Positions 43,418 through 51,404 of a stretch of DNA of 64,000 nt are shown piece after piece (the first letter of the stretch is position 1; the number at the start of each line of letters is the position of its first letter). The stretch is from Laspinema palackyanum D2a (lineage in GTDB: Bacteria; Cyanobacteriota; Cyanobacteriia; Cyanobacteriales; Laspinemataceae). The DNA is taken from positions 86,776 to 150,775 of the forward strand of contig JAMXFF010000009.1 of NCBI GenBank assembly GCA_025370845.1. Direction: 5' to 3'. The translations under genes and the position numbers were made by a program. The notes below the pieces were generated by a model that saw nothing but the letters and a program-made list of their open reading frames with translations, made no database searches and was not told the DNA's origin.

Positions 43418-44392
43418 TTACGCGCTCATTTCTAGCATTCGTTGAATCGGGCGCAAGGCTGCCATTCGCGTTTCCTCCGGTAAGGTAATCTCCGGGGCGC
43501 GATTTTTCATCGCCAGATATAATTTTTCTAAGGTATTCAGCCTCATGTGAGGGCATTCATTACAAGCACAACTATTCATCGGTGGCGCAGGAATAAACTG
43601 TTTATCTAGCGCTTGTTTTTGCATTTGATGAATGATTCCCGGTTCCGTAGCGACAATAAACATACTGCTGTCACTATTTTGAACATAATTTAACAATGCA
43701 CTGGTTGAACCCACATAATTGGCATGACGCAACACCGGGGGTTCACACTCGGGATGAGCAATGATTTGTGCTTCGGGATGTTGAATTTTGAGCTGCACTA
43801 TTTTCTTTTCAGAAAAGGTTTCATGCACCATACAACTGCCTTGCCACAATACCATATCCCGGCCCGTTTGCTCCATCACATACCGGCCTAAATTGCGGTC
43901 TGGGGCAAAAATAATCGGCTGATTTTCAGGAATTTGACGCACCAATTTGACAGCATTAGAACTGGTACAAATAATGTCGCTCATGGCTTTAATCGCCGCC
44001 GAGCAGTTAATGTAAGAGATGACAATATGATCCGGATGAGCGGCTTTAAATTCTCCAAAGGCATCGGGAGGACAACTATCAGCGAGGGAACAACCAGCAT
44101 CTAAATCCGGCAGCAACACCAGTTTATTGGGATTGAGGATTTTAGCCGTTTCTGCCATGAAGTGAACTCCGGCAAAGACGATGACATCGGCGTTGGTATT
44201 GGCTGCTTTGCGCGCTAGTTCCAGGGAGTCGCCGATATAGTCCGCAATATCCTGAATGTCTGGTTCTTGGTAGTAGTGGGCGAGAATCACGGCATTGAGT
44301 TCCTGCTTGAGGGATTCAATGGCGGCAAATAAATCGTCTGGAATCGCGGAGGTTTGGGCAGAATTGGGCGGGGATAAAGTAGCAGTAAACAC
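43418..44392 (-). CDS. nadA: Quinolinate synthase NadA
   Basis: An iron-sulfur enzyme that condenses iminoaspartate with dihydroxyacetone phosphate to form quinolinate for NAD synthesis. 324 residues, cytosolic, of the compact NadA type. Visible motifs: [59 protein letters not shown], the [22 protein letters not shown] block, a Cys in [15 protein letters not shown], and [18 protein letters not shown] with the C-terminal cluster Cys. The start ATG follows the repeat-free stretch near 44392. nadB and nadC are not adjacent. Confidence 0.96.
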   Translation of the reverse strand: MFTATLSPPNSAQTSAIPDDLFAAIESLKQELNAVILAHYYQEPDIQDIADYIGDSLELARKAANTNADVIVFAGVHFMAETAKILNPNKLVLLPDLDAGCSLADSCPPDAFGEFKAAHPDHIVISYINCSAAIKAMSDIICTSSNAVKLVRQIPENQPIIFAPDRNLGRYVMEQTGRDMVLWQGSCMVHETFSEKKIVQLKIQHPEAQIIAHPECEPPVLRHANYVGSTSALLNYVQNSDSSMFIVATEPGIIHQMQKQALDKQFIPAPPMNSCACNECPHMRLNTLEKLYLAMKNRAPEITLPEETRMAALRPIQRMLEMSA

Positions 44393-44479
44393 AGTTTTCA
44401 GGGGGTGAACTTGCCGTTCTTTAGGGTGTTATTCCTAATTATAGTATTTTTTACCAAAAAGGGGAAGAAGGGCCTAGAA

Positions 44480-44690
44480 CAACAACCGGCGGGGGTGGCA
44501 ACAACCGGCGGGGGTTTAAACCCCCGCCTAATAGCTAAAGTCGGTTAAAACCGACTAAATAGATCAGGCGATCAGACTTTCTATGGGGTGAAAAAAGCCT
44601 GAAAACACCACCCGGTAAGATTTTCAGTCGGTTTCAACCGACTTGATCTGTTAGGCGGGGGATTTATCCCCCGCCGGTTGTTGCTGGAGT
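44480..44690. repeat. Family-2 palindrome cluster upstream of the TIGR04168-type gene
   Basis: GGCGGGGG/CCCCCGCC pairs at both ends with AGTCGGTT/AACCGACT and AGTCGGTTTCAACCGACT stems between. The cluster ends about 60 bp before the next start codon. Confidence 0.85.
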
Positions 44691-44750
44691 TTCCTCGCAT
44701 TCAGGCGCTTGATTGCCTATCCTAGAGAAAGAGCAGCGAGAGAAACAGGG

Positions 44751-45683
44751 ATGTTCGGACACAATTATCAGAAAAGTCAGATTAAAATTGCCGTTGTTGG
44801 GGATGTACATGAACAATGGGAACCCGCCGATGGAGAAGCGCTAACCCGACTGGGCGTTGATTTAGCGCTGTTTGTGGGGGATTTTGGCAATGAGTCGGTC
44901 CCCATTGTCCGGGCGATCGCCTCTTTGGATATTCCCAAAGCGGTGACGTTTGGAAACCATGACGCTTGGTTCACGGCGACGGACTGGGGTCGCAAAACTT
45001 GCCCTTATAATCGCCGGAGTGAGGATTGGGTCCAGTCCCAACTGGATATCCTCGGCGAGACTCATGTGGGGTATGGCAAGTTAGATTTTCCAGAATTTGG
45101 GTTAACGGTGGTGGGGGCACGGCCCTTTAGCTGGGGAGGGTCCGAATGGAAATATGCCGATTTTTATAGCGATCGCTGCGATGTCAGCAGTTTTGTGGAG
45201 TCTACCGATCGCATTATGGCAGCGGTTAAACGCGCCAGCTTCGATACGATTATTTTTCTGGGACATAATGGCCCCAAAGGGTTAGGCGATCGCCCAGAAG
45301 ACCCCTGCGGCAAAGATTGGAAACCCCTGGGAGGCGACTTTGGGGACCCGGATTTTGCCGATGCGATCGCCCAAACCCGCAAAATGGGCAAAACCATCCC
45401 CCTCGTCACCTTCGGACATATGCACCACCGCCTCCGCCACACTCAAACCCAGTTGCGGAAATCCCTGCATACCACCAGCGATGGGACTGTTTATCTGAAT
45501 GCAGCGCGTGTCCCTCGGATTGTCCCTACAGATGCGGGTCAATTACGCAACTTTTCCCTGGTTGAATTAGAAGGGAACACCGTGACTCGCGCCTCCCTGG
45601 TTTGGGTGGACCAAAATTTCGCAGTCGCCTCGGAAGAAGTCCTGTATCAACAACACCCGGAATCTGTTGCTACCCTCGCTTAA
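44751..45683 (+). CDS. TIGR04168-type cyanobacterial metallophosphoesterase
   Basis: About 310 residues from the ATG at 44751 with CAGGG upstream; a TTG at 44709 is in frame but unlikely. Calcineurin-like motifs are KIAVVGDVHEQW (about 11), LFVGDFGNES, TFGNHDAWF, IIFLGHNGP and VTFGHMHHRL near the C-terminus. The arrangement and SYWGRKTCPYN-like insert resemble the family found across cyanobacteria and plastid-bearing eukaryotes. The substrate is not known. It lies between a repeat cluster and tRNA-Ser. Confidence 0.9.
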   Translation: MFGHNYQKSQIKIAVVGDVHEQWEPADGEALTRLGVDLALFVGDFGNESVPIVRAIASLDIPKAVTFGNHDAWFTATDWGRKTCPYNRRSEDWVQSQLDILGETHVGYGKLDFPEFGLTVVGARPFSWGGSEWKYADFYSDRCDVSSFVESTDRIMAAVKRASFDTIIFLGHNGPKGLGDRPEDPCGKDWKPLGGDFGDPDFADAIAQTRKMGKTIPLVTFGHMHHRLRHTQTQLRKSLHTTSDGTVYLNAARVPRIVPTDAGQLRNFSLVELEGNTVTRASLVWVDQNFAVASEEVLYQQHPESVATLA

Positions 45684-45758
45684 GGGCGATCGGATTTTTT
45701 CCCCTGTTGACTCTTTCAATTCCAGACAACTCGGGGTAAGATAAAACAGAACCGCACT

Positions 45759-45845
45759 GGAGAGGTGGCAGAGTGGTCGATTGCGTCTGACTTGAAATCA
45801 GATGAATCCGCAAGGGTTCCGGGAGTTCGAATCTCCCCCTCTCCG
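45759..45845 (+). tRNA. trnS-UGA: tRNA-Ser (anticodon UGA)
   Basis: The acceptor stem GGAGAGG pairs with CCTCTCC, followed by discriminator G. The anticodon arm is TCTGA-CTTGAAA-TCAGA, giving anticodon TGA. A long variable arm typical of class II tRNAs and the T arm GGGAGTTCGAATCTCCC are present. The 3' CCA is not encoded. The gene is 87 nt and reads UCA codons. Confidence 0.96.
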
Positions 45846-45867
45846 TTGATTAACCTAGGGAAAGCCC

Positions 45868-45955
45868 GTCGCAACACCCGGCGGGGGGTTGCAACACCCG
45901 GCGGGGGTTTAAACCCCCGCCTAATAGCTAAAGTCGGTTAAAACCGACTGAAATC
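45868..45955. repeat. Family-2 palindrome cluster after tRNA-Ser
   Basis: Two CACCCGGCGGGGG starts, CCCCCGCC, then AGCTAAAGTCGGTT and AACCGACT. It is a shorter version of the clusters at 25.4, 37.0, 43.0, 44.5 and 51.0 kb. Confidence 0.8.
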
Positions 45956-45962
45956 CCTATGG

Positions 45963-46126
45963 GGTAACGACTTCAGTCGTTCTTTTCTCATGTTCGTAGT
46001 AACGACTTCAGTCGTTCTCTTCTCTTATGTTCGTAGTAACGACTTCAGTCGTTCTCTTCTCATGTTCGTAGTAACGACTTCAGTCGTTCTCTTCTCATGT
46101 TCGTAGTAACGACTTCAGTCGTTCCC
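45963..46126. repeat. REP-like hairpin array (family 1), five units
   Basis: Five copies of TAACGACTTCAGTCGTTC, mostly preceded by GTTCGTAG and separated by CTCTTCTCAT-type spacers. Orientation is opposite to the array at 31.6-31.96 kb. Confidence 0.9.
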
Positions 46127-46238
46127 CCCATCCAACTACCACCGATGCGATCGCCTCCCGGTCCTCGCGGCAACATCTCTCTAAATTGCGGTAAATTTTA
46201 ACGTACCATAAGAAAAGTAAAATCTTTGACATAACCCG

Positions 46239-46718
46239 ATGACTGACAAGCGGATCAGAGCTTATATCAAACTCATTCAAAAATTATTAGATTGTCCTGA
46301 AGGAGACGAACTCAAGATTCTCCGCAAACATAGACATTTAATCGATGTTCAATTTGTCTACGTTCTCAACCAGGCAGCGGAGAAAGCCGAAGAAGAGGGG
46401 GAAGAAGATACCGCGAGTTTTTTAAGGACATTATCCGAGCAATTAGAACTGGCTTTTGCCGAAATTGTGAAAAGGACACACCCTGCTGTCAGCGAGCGCA
46501 ATCAGGCATATCTTCAAATCATTGAGGAAATCTTAAAGTGTGACACGGGAGAAGAAGTTGCCCATATTTTACATCAAAACTCCGAGAGAGTGGACCGAGG
46601 CTTTGTCAAAACCTTGGCCCAAGTTGCCCAACTGATGGTGGAAAATGGCCAGCCAGATTCTGCCGCAGTTTTAATCGATTTGGCAACAGTAATCTCCTCA
46701 GCCATTGAGGAAGATTAA
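46239..46718 (+). CDS. Protein with two tandem helical repeats, unknown function
   Basis: A 159-residue acidic, all-helical protein made of two copies of the same domain: AYIKLIQKLLDCPEGDELKILRKHRHLIDVQFVYVLNQAAEKAEEEGEEDTASFL (about 8-62) and AYLQIIEEILKCDTGEEVAHILHQNSERVDRGFVKTLAQVAQLMVENGQPDSAAVL (about 89-144). Such modules occur near the N-terminus of cyanobacterial CHAT-domain/TPR proteins; here they form a free-standing protein. No catalytic residues. Function unknown. It is followed by the double-hairpin element and the WD40 kinase on the same strand. Confidence 0.75.
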   Translation: MTDKRIRAYIKLIQKLLDCPEGDELKILRKHRHLIDVQFVYVLNQAAEKAEEEGEEDTASFLRTLSEQLELAFAEIVKRTHPAVSERNQAYLQIIEEILKCDTGEEVAHILHQNSERVDRGFVKTLAQVAQLMVENGQPDSAAVLIDLATVISSAIEED

Positions 46719-46735
46719 TATCGTTTAATGGTCAT

Positions 46736-46797
46736 AAAAAAACCCGCACCCTAAAGGGTGGGGCTATACGGACAAAGCCCGCCTGCGCGGGCTAATT
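46736..46797. repeat. Double-hairpin repeat (family 4), copy 1
   Basis: CCCGCACCCT-AA-AGGGTGGGGC, then TATACGGACAA and AGCCCGCCTGCGCGGGCT. An inverted copy of the whole element is at 55233-55289. A T-run-poor context makes it a weak terminator at best here. Confidence 0.8.
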
Positions 46798-46952
46798 TAG
46801 AGAAAACAGGTCTTGGACAACCGGATTTGGGATTAAAAGGAATTGAGCGCCTCCTGACAATCCTCCCCCCAAACTGTTACAAAAATTTATTAAATTCCTC
46901 ACCCTTTCATGATAAATTATCAAAATAGGAGTAGGTGTGGACATATAGGCTT

Positions 46953-49796
46953 ATGCGTTGTTTAAACTGTCATGCAGAAGGCATCTCGTCAACGAATCAA
47001 TACTGCCCCAAATGCGGCGCTCATTTACCCGCACTCCAGCAAAACCTCCTGCCGGAACAGACCCGCTTAAAAGCCGACACCTACGAAATCGAATATGCTT
47101 TAGGACGAGGCGGATTTGGGATTACCTATCGAGCGCATCATATTGGCCTGGAACAACCTGTTGCCATCAAAGAATATTATCCTCAAGAACTCGCCCATCG
47201 CCACAGCAATAATGGGGGATTAACCGTTCCCCAAAACAAGACGGAAATGTATCAGCGTTGGTTAACCCGATTTTTGCGAGAAGGGCAGATTTTAGCCAAA
47301 CTGAATCATCCCAGTTTAGTGCGAGTGCAAGACTTATTTGAAGAAAGAAACACCGCCTATCTGGTGATGGAACTGCTCTCGGGAAAAACATTAGGGCAAG
47401 AGTTAGACGAGCAGCCTGGGAAAAAATTAGACCCGCAACGAGTTAGGGAAATCATCACCTCTTTAGTGAGTGCTTTAGCGGCAACTCATCAAGGCGGAGT
47501 CTATCATCTCGACCTCAAACCGGACAATATCCTCCTGACACCGGAAGGGCGAATCGTCTTAATCGATTTTGGGGCAGCCAAACAAGAAAGCGCCACCCTG
47601 GGGCCAACCCGGAGTACGCGAGCATTTACCCCAGATTACGCCCCACCGGAACTGATTGGCAACCAGGCGATCGGGCCAGAAAGCGATATTTTTGAACTGG
47701 GGATGCTCTTACATCAAATGCTCACCGGAACCTTACCACCACCCGCCCTGAGTCGCCTCATCGGAGAACCCTGGGAACCCCAATTAGAAGAACCCTGGCA
47801 GGGTTTAGTCGCCTCCGCCTTACCGCTACAGAAAAATCAGCGCCCTAACAATATCAGTGAGTGGTGGAAACCGGCAGCATCTGAGGTAAATAGCTCTGGG
47901 AATATGCGATCGGCAAAACTCCCACTTCCCCAACCCCAGGTTCCACCCTCGGTTTTAAAGCCCCAGCCAACAAGTGCGTCAGGTACAGGCAAAGGTGCAG
48001 TAGATTTGCGCGGCTATTTTATCTTGCCCGACTTGAAAGCACAGGGAATCGTGAGGCGCTTTGGGCGTGGAGCAATACGAAAAGTGATCCTGCTGAATCA
48101 GGAATTGGCGATTGTCTTTGCCGGGGGTGGCACGGCACTGTTTAACCTCCGCAGTAGTGAGGCACTCTGGGAAATCGAATGCTTTGCTTATTCTGGGGCC
48201 GTGAGTTTGGACGGAAAACGGTTAGCTTTAGCGGGGGAACAAGTTATTTACCTCTGGGATTTAACAAAAGGGCAATTCCTGCGTCAGATTCACGGACATA
48301 CCAACTCCTTGTACAGCGTGGTCTTCAGTCCCGATGGCAAATTCCTCGCTTCTGGGAGTTGGGATAATACCGTGCGGTTGTGGGATGCAGCTACGGGAAG
48401 GGAACTACACCAACTCTTGGGACATACCAAACCCGTCAGTAGCGTGGCCTTCAGTCGCGATGGCAAATTCCTCGCTTCTGGGAGTGTGGATAAAACCGTA
48501 CGGTTGTGGGATGCATCTACGGGAAGGGAACTGCGCCAACTCTCTGGTCATACTGACTGGGTGCGTAGCGTGGCCTTTAGTCCCGATGGCAAATTCCTCG
48601 TTTCTGGGAGTGAGGATAAAACCGTGCGGTTGTGGGATGCATCTACGGGAAGGGAACTGCGCCAACTCTTGGGACATACCAAACCCGTCAGTAGCGTGGC
48701 CTTCAGTCCCGGTGGCAAATTCCTCGCTTCTGGGAGTGTGGATAAAACCGTGCGGCTATGGGAGGCAGCTACGGGAAGGGAACTGCGCCAACTCTTGGGA
48801 CATAACAGTTTAGTGAATAGCGTGGCCTTCAGTCCCGATGGCAAATTCCTCGCTTCTGCGAGTATGGATAAAACCGTGCGGTTGTGGGATGCAGCTAGGG
48901 GAAGGGAACTGTGCCAACTCTCTAGTCATACCAAATCCGTCAGTAGCTTAGCCTTCAATCCCGATGGCAAATTCCTCGCTTCTGGGAGTGAAGACAATAC
49001 CGTGCGGCTGTGGGATATCGCTAAGGGAAAGGAATTGCGCCAACTCTCTATTTCTATGCTCTGCCTGGAAAGTGTTGCCTTCAGTCCCGATGGCAAATTC
49101 CTCGCTTCTGGGAGTGAAGACAATACCGTGCGGCTCTGGGATGCAGCTACGGGAATGGAATTGCGTCAACTCTGTGGACATACCAACAGGGTGAATAGCG
49201 TGGCCTTCAGTCCCCATAGCAGCAAATTCCTCGCTTCTGGGAGTGAGGACAATACCGTGCGGCTATGGGGTGCCGCTAACGGAAAGGAACTGCGCCGACT
49301 CTGTGGACATACCAACAGGGTGAATAGCGTGGCCTTCAGTCCCGATGGCAAATTCCTCGCTTCTGGGAGTGAAGACAATACCGTGCGGCTGTGGGATATC
49401 GCTAAGGGAAAGGAACTGCACAGACTCTGTGGACATACCAACAGGGTGAATAGCGTAGCCTTCAGTCCCGATGGCAAATTCCTTGCTTCTGGGAGTTGGG
49501 ATAATACCGTGCGGCTGTGGGATACAGCTACGGGAAGGGAACTGCGCCGACTTTGTGGACATACCAACAGGGTGAATAGCGTAGCCTTCAGTCCCGATAG
49601 CAAAGTCCTCGCTTCTGGGAGTGAGGACAATACTGTGAGGCTATGGGAGGCAATGACGGGCAAACAAGTGCGGACATTTCACAGACATACCGGGTCGGTG
49701 TCTTCTGTAGCCTTCAGTCCCGATCTCAAATATCTCGCCTCCGCAGGTCGTGATGGTGTGGTGCGGTTGTGGGATGTGGCAGATCTCCAGATTTGA
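46953..49796 (+). CDS. Serine/threonine protein kinase with zinc ribbon and WD40 repeats
   Basis: A 948-residue eukaryotic-type kinase. It starts with a zinc ribbon (CLNCHAEG.. YCPKCG, about 3-25), then a kinase domain: GRGGFGITY, VAIKEYYP with the ATP Lys, YHLDLKPDNILL and DFGAAKQ. The HRD Arg is replaced by Leu, a non-RD kinase. After a Pro-rich linker, residues about 440-945 contain 12 clear WD40 units of SVAFSPDGKFLASGS-D-TVRLWD type with a 42-residue period, preceded by one or two degenerate blades, consistent with two seven-bladed propellers. The DNA of the units is nearly identical. The protein is probably a signalling scaffold; targets unknown. The ATG at 46953 is preferred over 46935. 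Confidence 0.93.
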   Translation: MRCLNCHAEGISSTNQYCPKCGAHLPALQQNLLPEQTRLKADTYEIEYALGRGGFGITYRAHHIGLEQPVAIKEYYPQELAHRHSNNGGLTVPQNKTEMYQRWLTRFLREGQILAKLNHPSLVRVQDLFEERNTAYLVMELLSGKTLGQELDEQPGKKLDPQRVREIITSLVSALAATHQGGVYHLDLKPDNILLTPEGRIVLIDFGAAKQESATLGPTRSTRAFTPDYAPPELIGNQAIGPESDIFELGMLLHQMLTGTLPPPALSRLIGEPWEPQLEEPWQGLVASALPLQKNQRPNNISEWWKPAASEVNSSGNMRSAKLPLPQPQVPPSVLKPQPTSASGTGKGAVDLRGYFILPDLKAQGIVRRFGRGAIRKVILLNQELAIVFAGGGTALFNLRSSEALWEIECFAYSGAVSLDGKRLALAGEQVIYLWDLTKGQFLRQIHGHTNSLYSVVFSPDGKFLASGSWDNTVRLWDAATGRELHQLLGHTKPVSSVAFSRDGKFLASGSVDKTVRLWDASTGRELRQLSGHTDWVRSVAFSPDGKFLVSGSEDKTVRLWDASTGRELRQLLGHTKPVSSVAFSPGGKFLASGSVDKTVRLWEAATGRELRQLLGHNSLVNSVAFSPDGKFLASASMDKTVRLWDAARGRELCQLSSHTKSVSSLAFNPDGKFLASGSEDNTVRLWDIAKGKELRQLSISMLCLESVAFSPDGKFLASGSEDNTVRLWDAATGMELRQLCGHTNRVNSVAFSPHSSKFLASGSEDNTVRLWGAANGKELRRLCGHTNRVNSVAFSPDGKFLASGSEDNTVRLWDIAKGKELHRLCGHTNRVNSVAFSPDGKFLASGSWDNTVRLWDTATGRELRRLCGHTNRVNSVAFSPDSKVLASGSEDNTVRLWEAMTGKQVRTFHRHTGSVSSVAFSPDLKYLASAGRDGVVRLWDVADLQI
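48295..49750 (+). repeat. 126-bp coding tandem repeats (WD40 units)
   Basis: About 12 direct repeats of 126 bp within the kinase gene, each containing GATGGCAAATTCCTCGCTTC or a close variant. One unit has a 3-bp insertion (near 49210). High identity between units shows recent amplification or gene conversion. Confidence 0.9.
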
Positions 49797-49802
49797 GTGG
49801 GA

Positions 49803-50036
49803 TTAATCCTCCTGACTATTCTGATCTTCAGCAGCTTCCCGAACTAAATCTAATGGCAATTGCAACGATTCGGCAATTGCTTCTAAACTTAATCTATGAC
49901 GCATTAAAGGTTTAACGGCCTCAATTTTTGCCTCAATTTTACCTTCAATCTTGCCTCTTCTCAGGCCCTCCTCTATACCCTCGGCAAGACATTCTTGATA
50001 GGAGCGATTATCTTTCCAACTTCCTAGTTCCAACAT
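49803..50036 (-). pseudogene. Partial duplicate of the C-terminus of the Rpn/DUF2887 gene
   Basis: Seventy-seven codons beginning MLELGSWKDNRSYQECLAEGIEEG that match the last quarter of the full gene at 50154-50963, which has MLELGSWKDNRFYQESLAEGIGKG. The copy ends in the same LPLDLVREAAED..NSQED tail, and the 3' flank (TGAGTGGG.TTAATC) is also duplicated. The nuclease domain is absent, so it is probably a remnant of a tandem duplication and deletion, although a short peptide could still be made. Repeated GKIEGKIEAKIEA shows local expansion. Confidence 0.75.
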
Positions 50037-50153
50037 GGCGGCTATATCCTCTCAATCTAAAATCTGGGATAAAACCCCCTCAATGATGTCCTGGATTTGA
50101 GGGGGTCGATTGGTTTATGTCAACCTACGGATTTCTCCCGGCATTGAGTGGGG

Positions 50154-50963
50154 TTAATCTTCCTGACTATTGCTATCTTCGGCAGCTTCCCGCACTAAAT
50201 CTAATGGCAACTCTAAAGATTCAGCAATAGCTTCTAAAGTTAAGCCCTTTCGCAAGAAGGGTTTAACTGTCTCTAGTTTTCCCAGGATTTTACCTTTCCC
50301 TATACCTTCGGCAAGGCTTTCTTGATAGAAGCGATTGTCTTTCCAACTTCCTAGTTCTAACATGGCGGCTATCTCCTCTCGACTTTTGGTGGTTAACTTG
50401 TAAATGATGATGGTTTCAATGAGTTCGATGAGGTCCCGTTTGCGGTTGGGATTGGTGAGTTCGATCGCGGCTTGGGCGATTAGGCGTTTGGCTGTTTCTA
50501 CCGCAGCCGTTTCCGGTTCTAGGATTAGTCTAACAACTCCCAGACCTAATGTGCTTTCCCCTTCCGGTTCGAGTTCATCCAAGTAGATGCGGGTGACCCG
50601 ATCGCAGTTGAGCAGTTCCTGAAATTGTACCTGGTCTTTGGGTTCGATATGACGATAGGGGTAAATGATGACGACTTGCCAGGGATTTGCTGGTTTGTAT
50701 TGGCGCAGGTAGATAAAGAGTTCGGCAAAAATCCGATAGTAAAGTTCATCATCGGGTTGAAATTGGACTTCGGTGAGATAAAAGGGTCGGTTGGGTTCCT
50801 CTTCGTTGGGCATGAAGACTCCATCAATCCGAAAGGCCAATTGTTTGACTTCAATAGAGGTAAACTGATAGGCACTGGCTTCTTGAATCGGACGGTGGAG
50901 TAATTCAAAGAAGATGGTGGGATATTTTTGGAATATGGTATAAAAAATTGTGTCAGTTCTCAT
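50154..50963 (-). CDS. Rpn family (DUF2887) PD-(D/E)xK nuclease-like protein
   Basis: A 269-residue member of the recombination-promoting nuclease/putative transposase group that is common in cyanobacteria. Typical features: start MRTDTIFYTIFQKYPTIFFELL, RIDGVFMPNEEEPNRPFYLTEVQFQPDDELYYRIFAELFIYL with Asp and Glu-x-Gln of the nuclease core, then WQVVIIYPYRHIEP. The C-terminus has the variable LELGSWKDNRFYQESLAEGIGKGK region and an HTH-like LTLEAIAESLELPLDLVREAAE. It may nick DNA and promote recA-independent recombination, as shown for E. coli Rpn proteins; that role is by family only. A partial tandem copy lies downstream. Confidence 0.88.
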   Translation of the reverse strand: MRTDTIFYTIFQKYPTIFFELLHRPIQEASAYQFTSIEVKQLAFRIDGVFMPNEEEPNRPFYLTEVQFQPDDELYYRIFAELFIYLRQYKPANPWQVVIIYPYRHIEPKDQVQFQELLNCDRVTRIYLDELEPEGESTLGLGVVRLILEPETAAVETAKRLIAQAAIELTNPNRKRDLIELIETIIIYKLTTKSREEIAAMLELGSWKDNRFYQESLAEGIGKGKILGKLETVKPFLRKGLTLEAIAESLELPLDLVREAAEDSNSQED

Positions 50964-51004
50964 GGGCGCTGAGATAAAATTAAGTTAGCAATAGCGGGAG
51001 CATC

Positions 51005-51168
51005 TGACATCTTGCACCTGTTTCAACAACCGGCGGGGGATAAATCCCCCGCCTTATAGCTAAAGTCGGTTAAAACCGACTAAAAATTCCACTGAATCAG
51101 ACTTGCAGTCGGTTTTAACCGACTTTAGTTGTTAGGCGGGGGTTTTAACCCCCGCCGGTTGTTGCTCC
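51005..51168. repeat. Family-2 palindrome cluster upstream of the DUF1400 hydrolase
   Basis: CCGGCGGGGG, CCCCCGCC, AGTCGGTTAAAACCGACT, then a second AGTCGGTT/AACCGACT stem and GGCGGGGG/CCCCCGCC. It is followed by about 100 bp of AT-rich sequence without a gene. Confidence 0.85.
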
Positions 51169-51404
51169 CAGCAGATCTCGTATCAGACTGTTGAATATTT
51201 GTTATTATTTTACCATAATTATCATTCAAAAAATCAAAAAATAATACTTTTAATTTCCATTCAAATAAAGATTGAAAAGTTAGTAATCACCGGCCACCGC
51301 TAGGGGACCCTTTTGGGGGACGGGTGTTGTCCGTTAGACTGGGGTTATGGAGTCGGGAACACCTGTGGATTGGGGGGGTTCAATCCAATTGTCGATCGCA
51401 CGTA

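Noticed and set aside
45963-46126. Possible CRISPR array
   Set aside because: Intervening sequence is short, pyrimidine-rich and nearly constant; no unique spacers.
48405-49663. Long open frames antisense and in alternate frame to the WD40 kinase
   Set aside because: They are by-products of the 126-bp coding repeats, whose length is a multiple of three, so any open frame repeats too.
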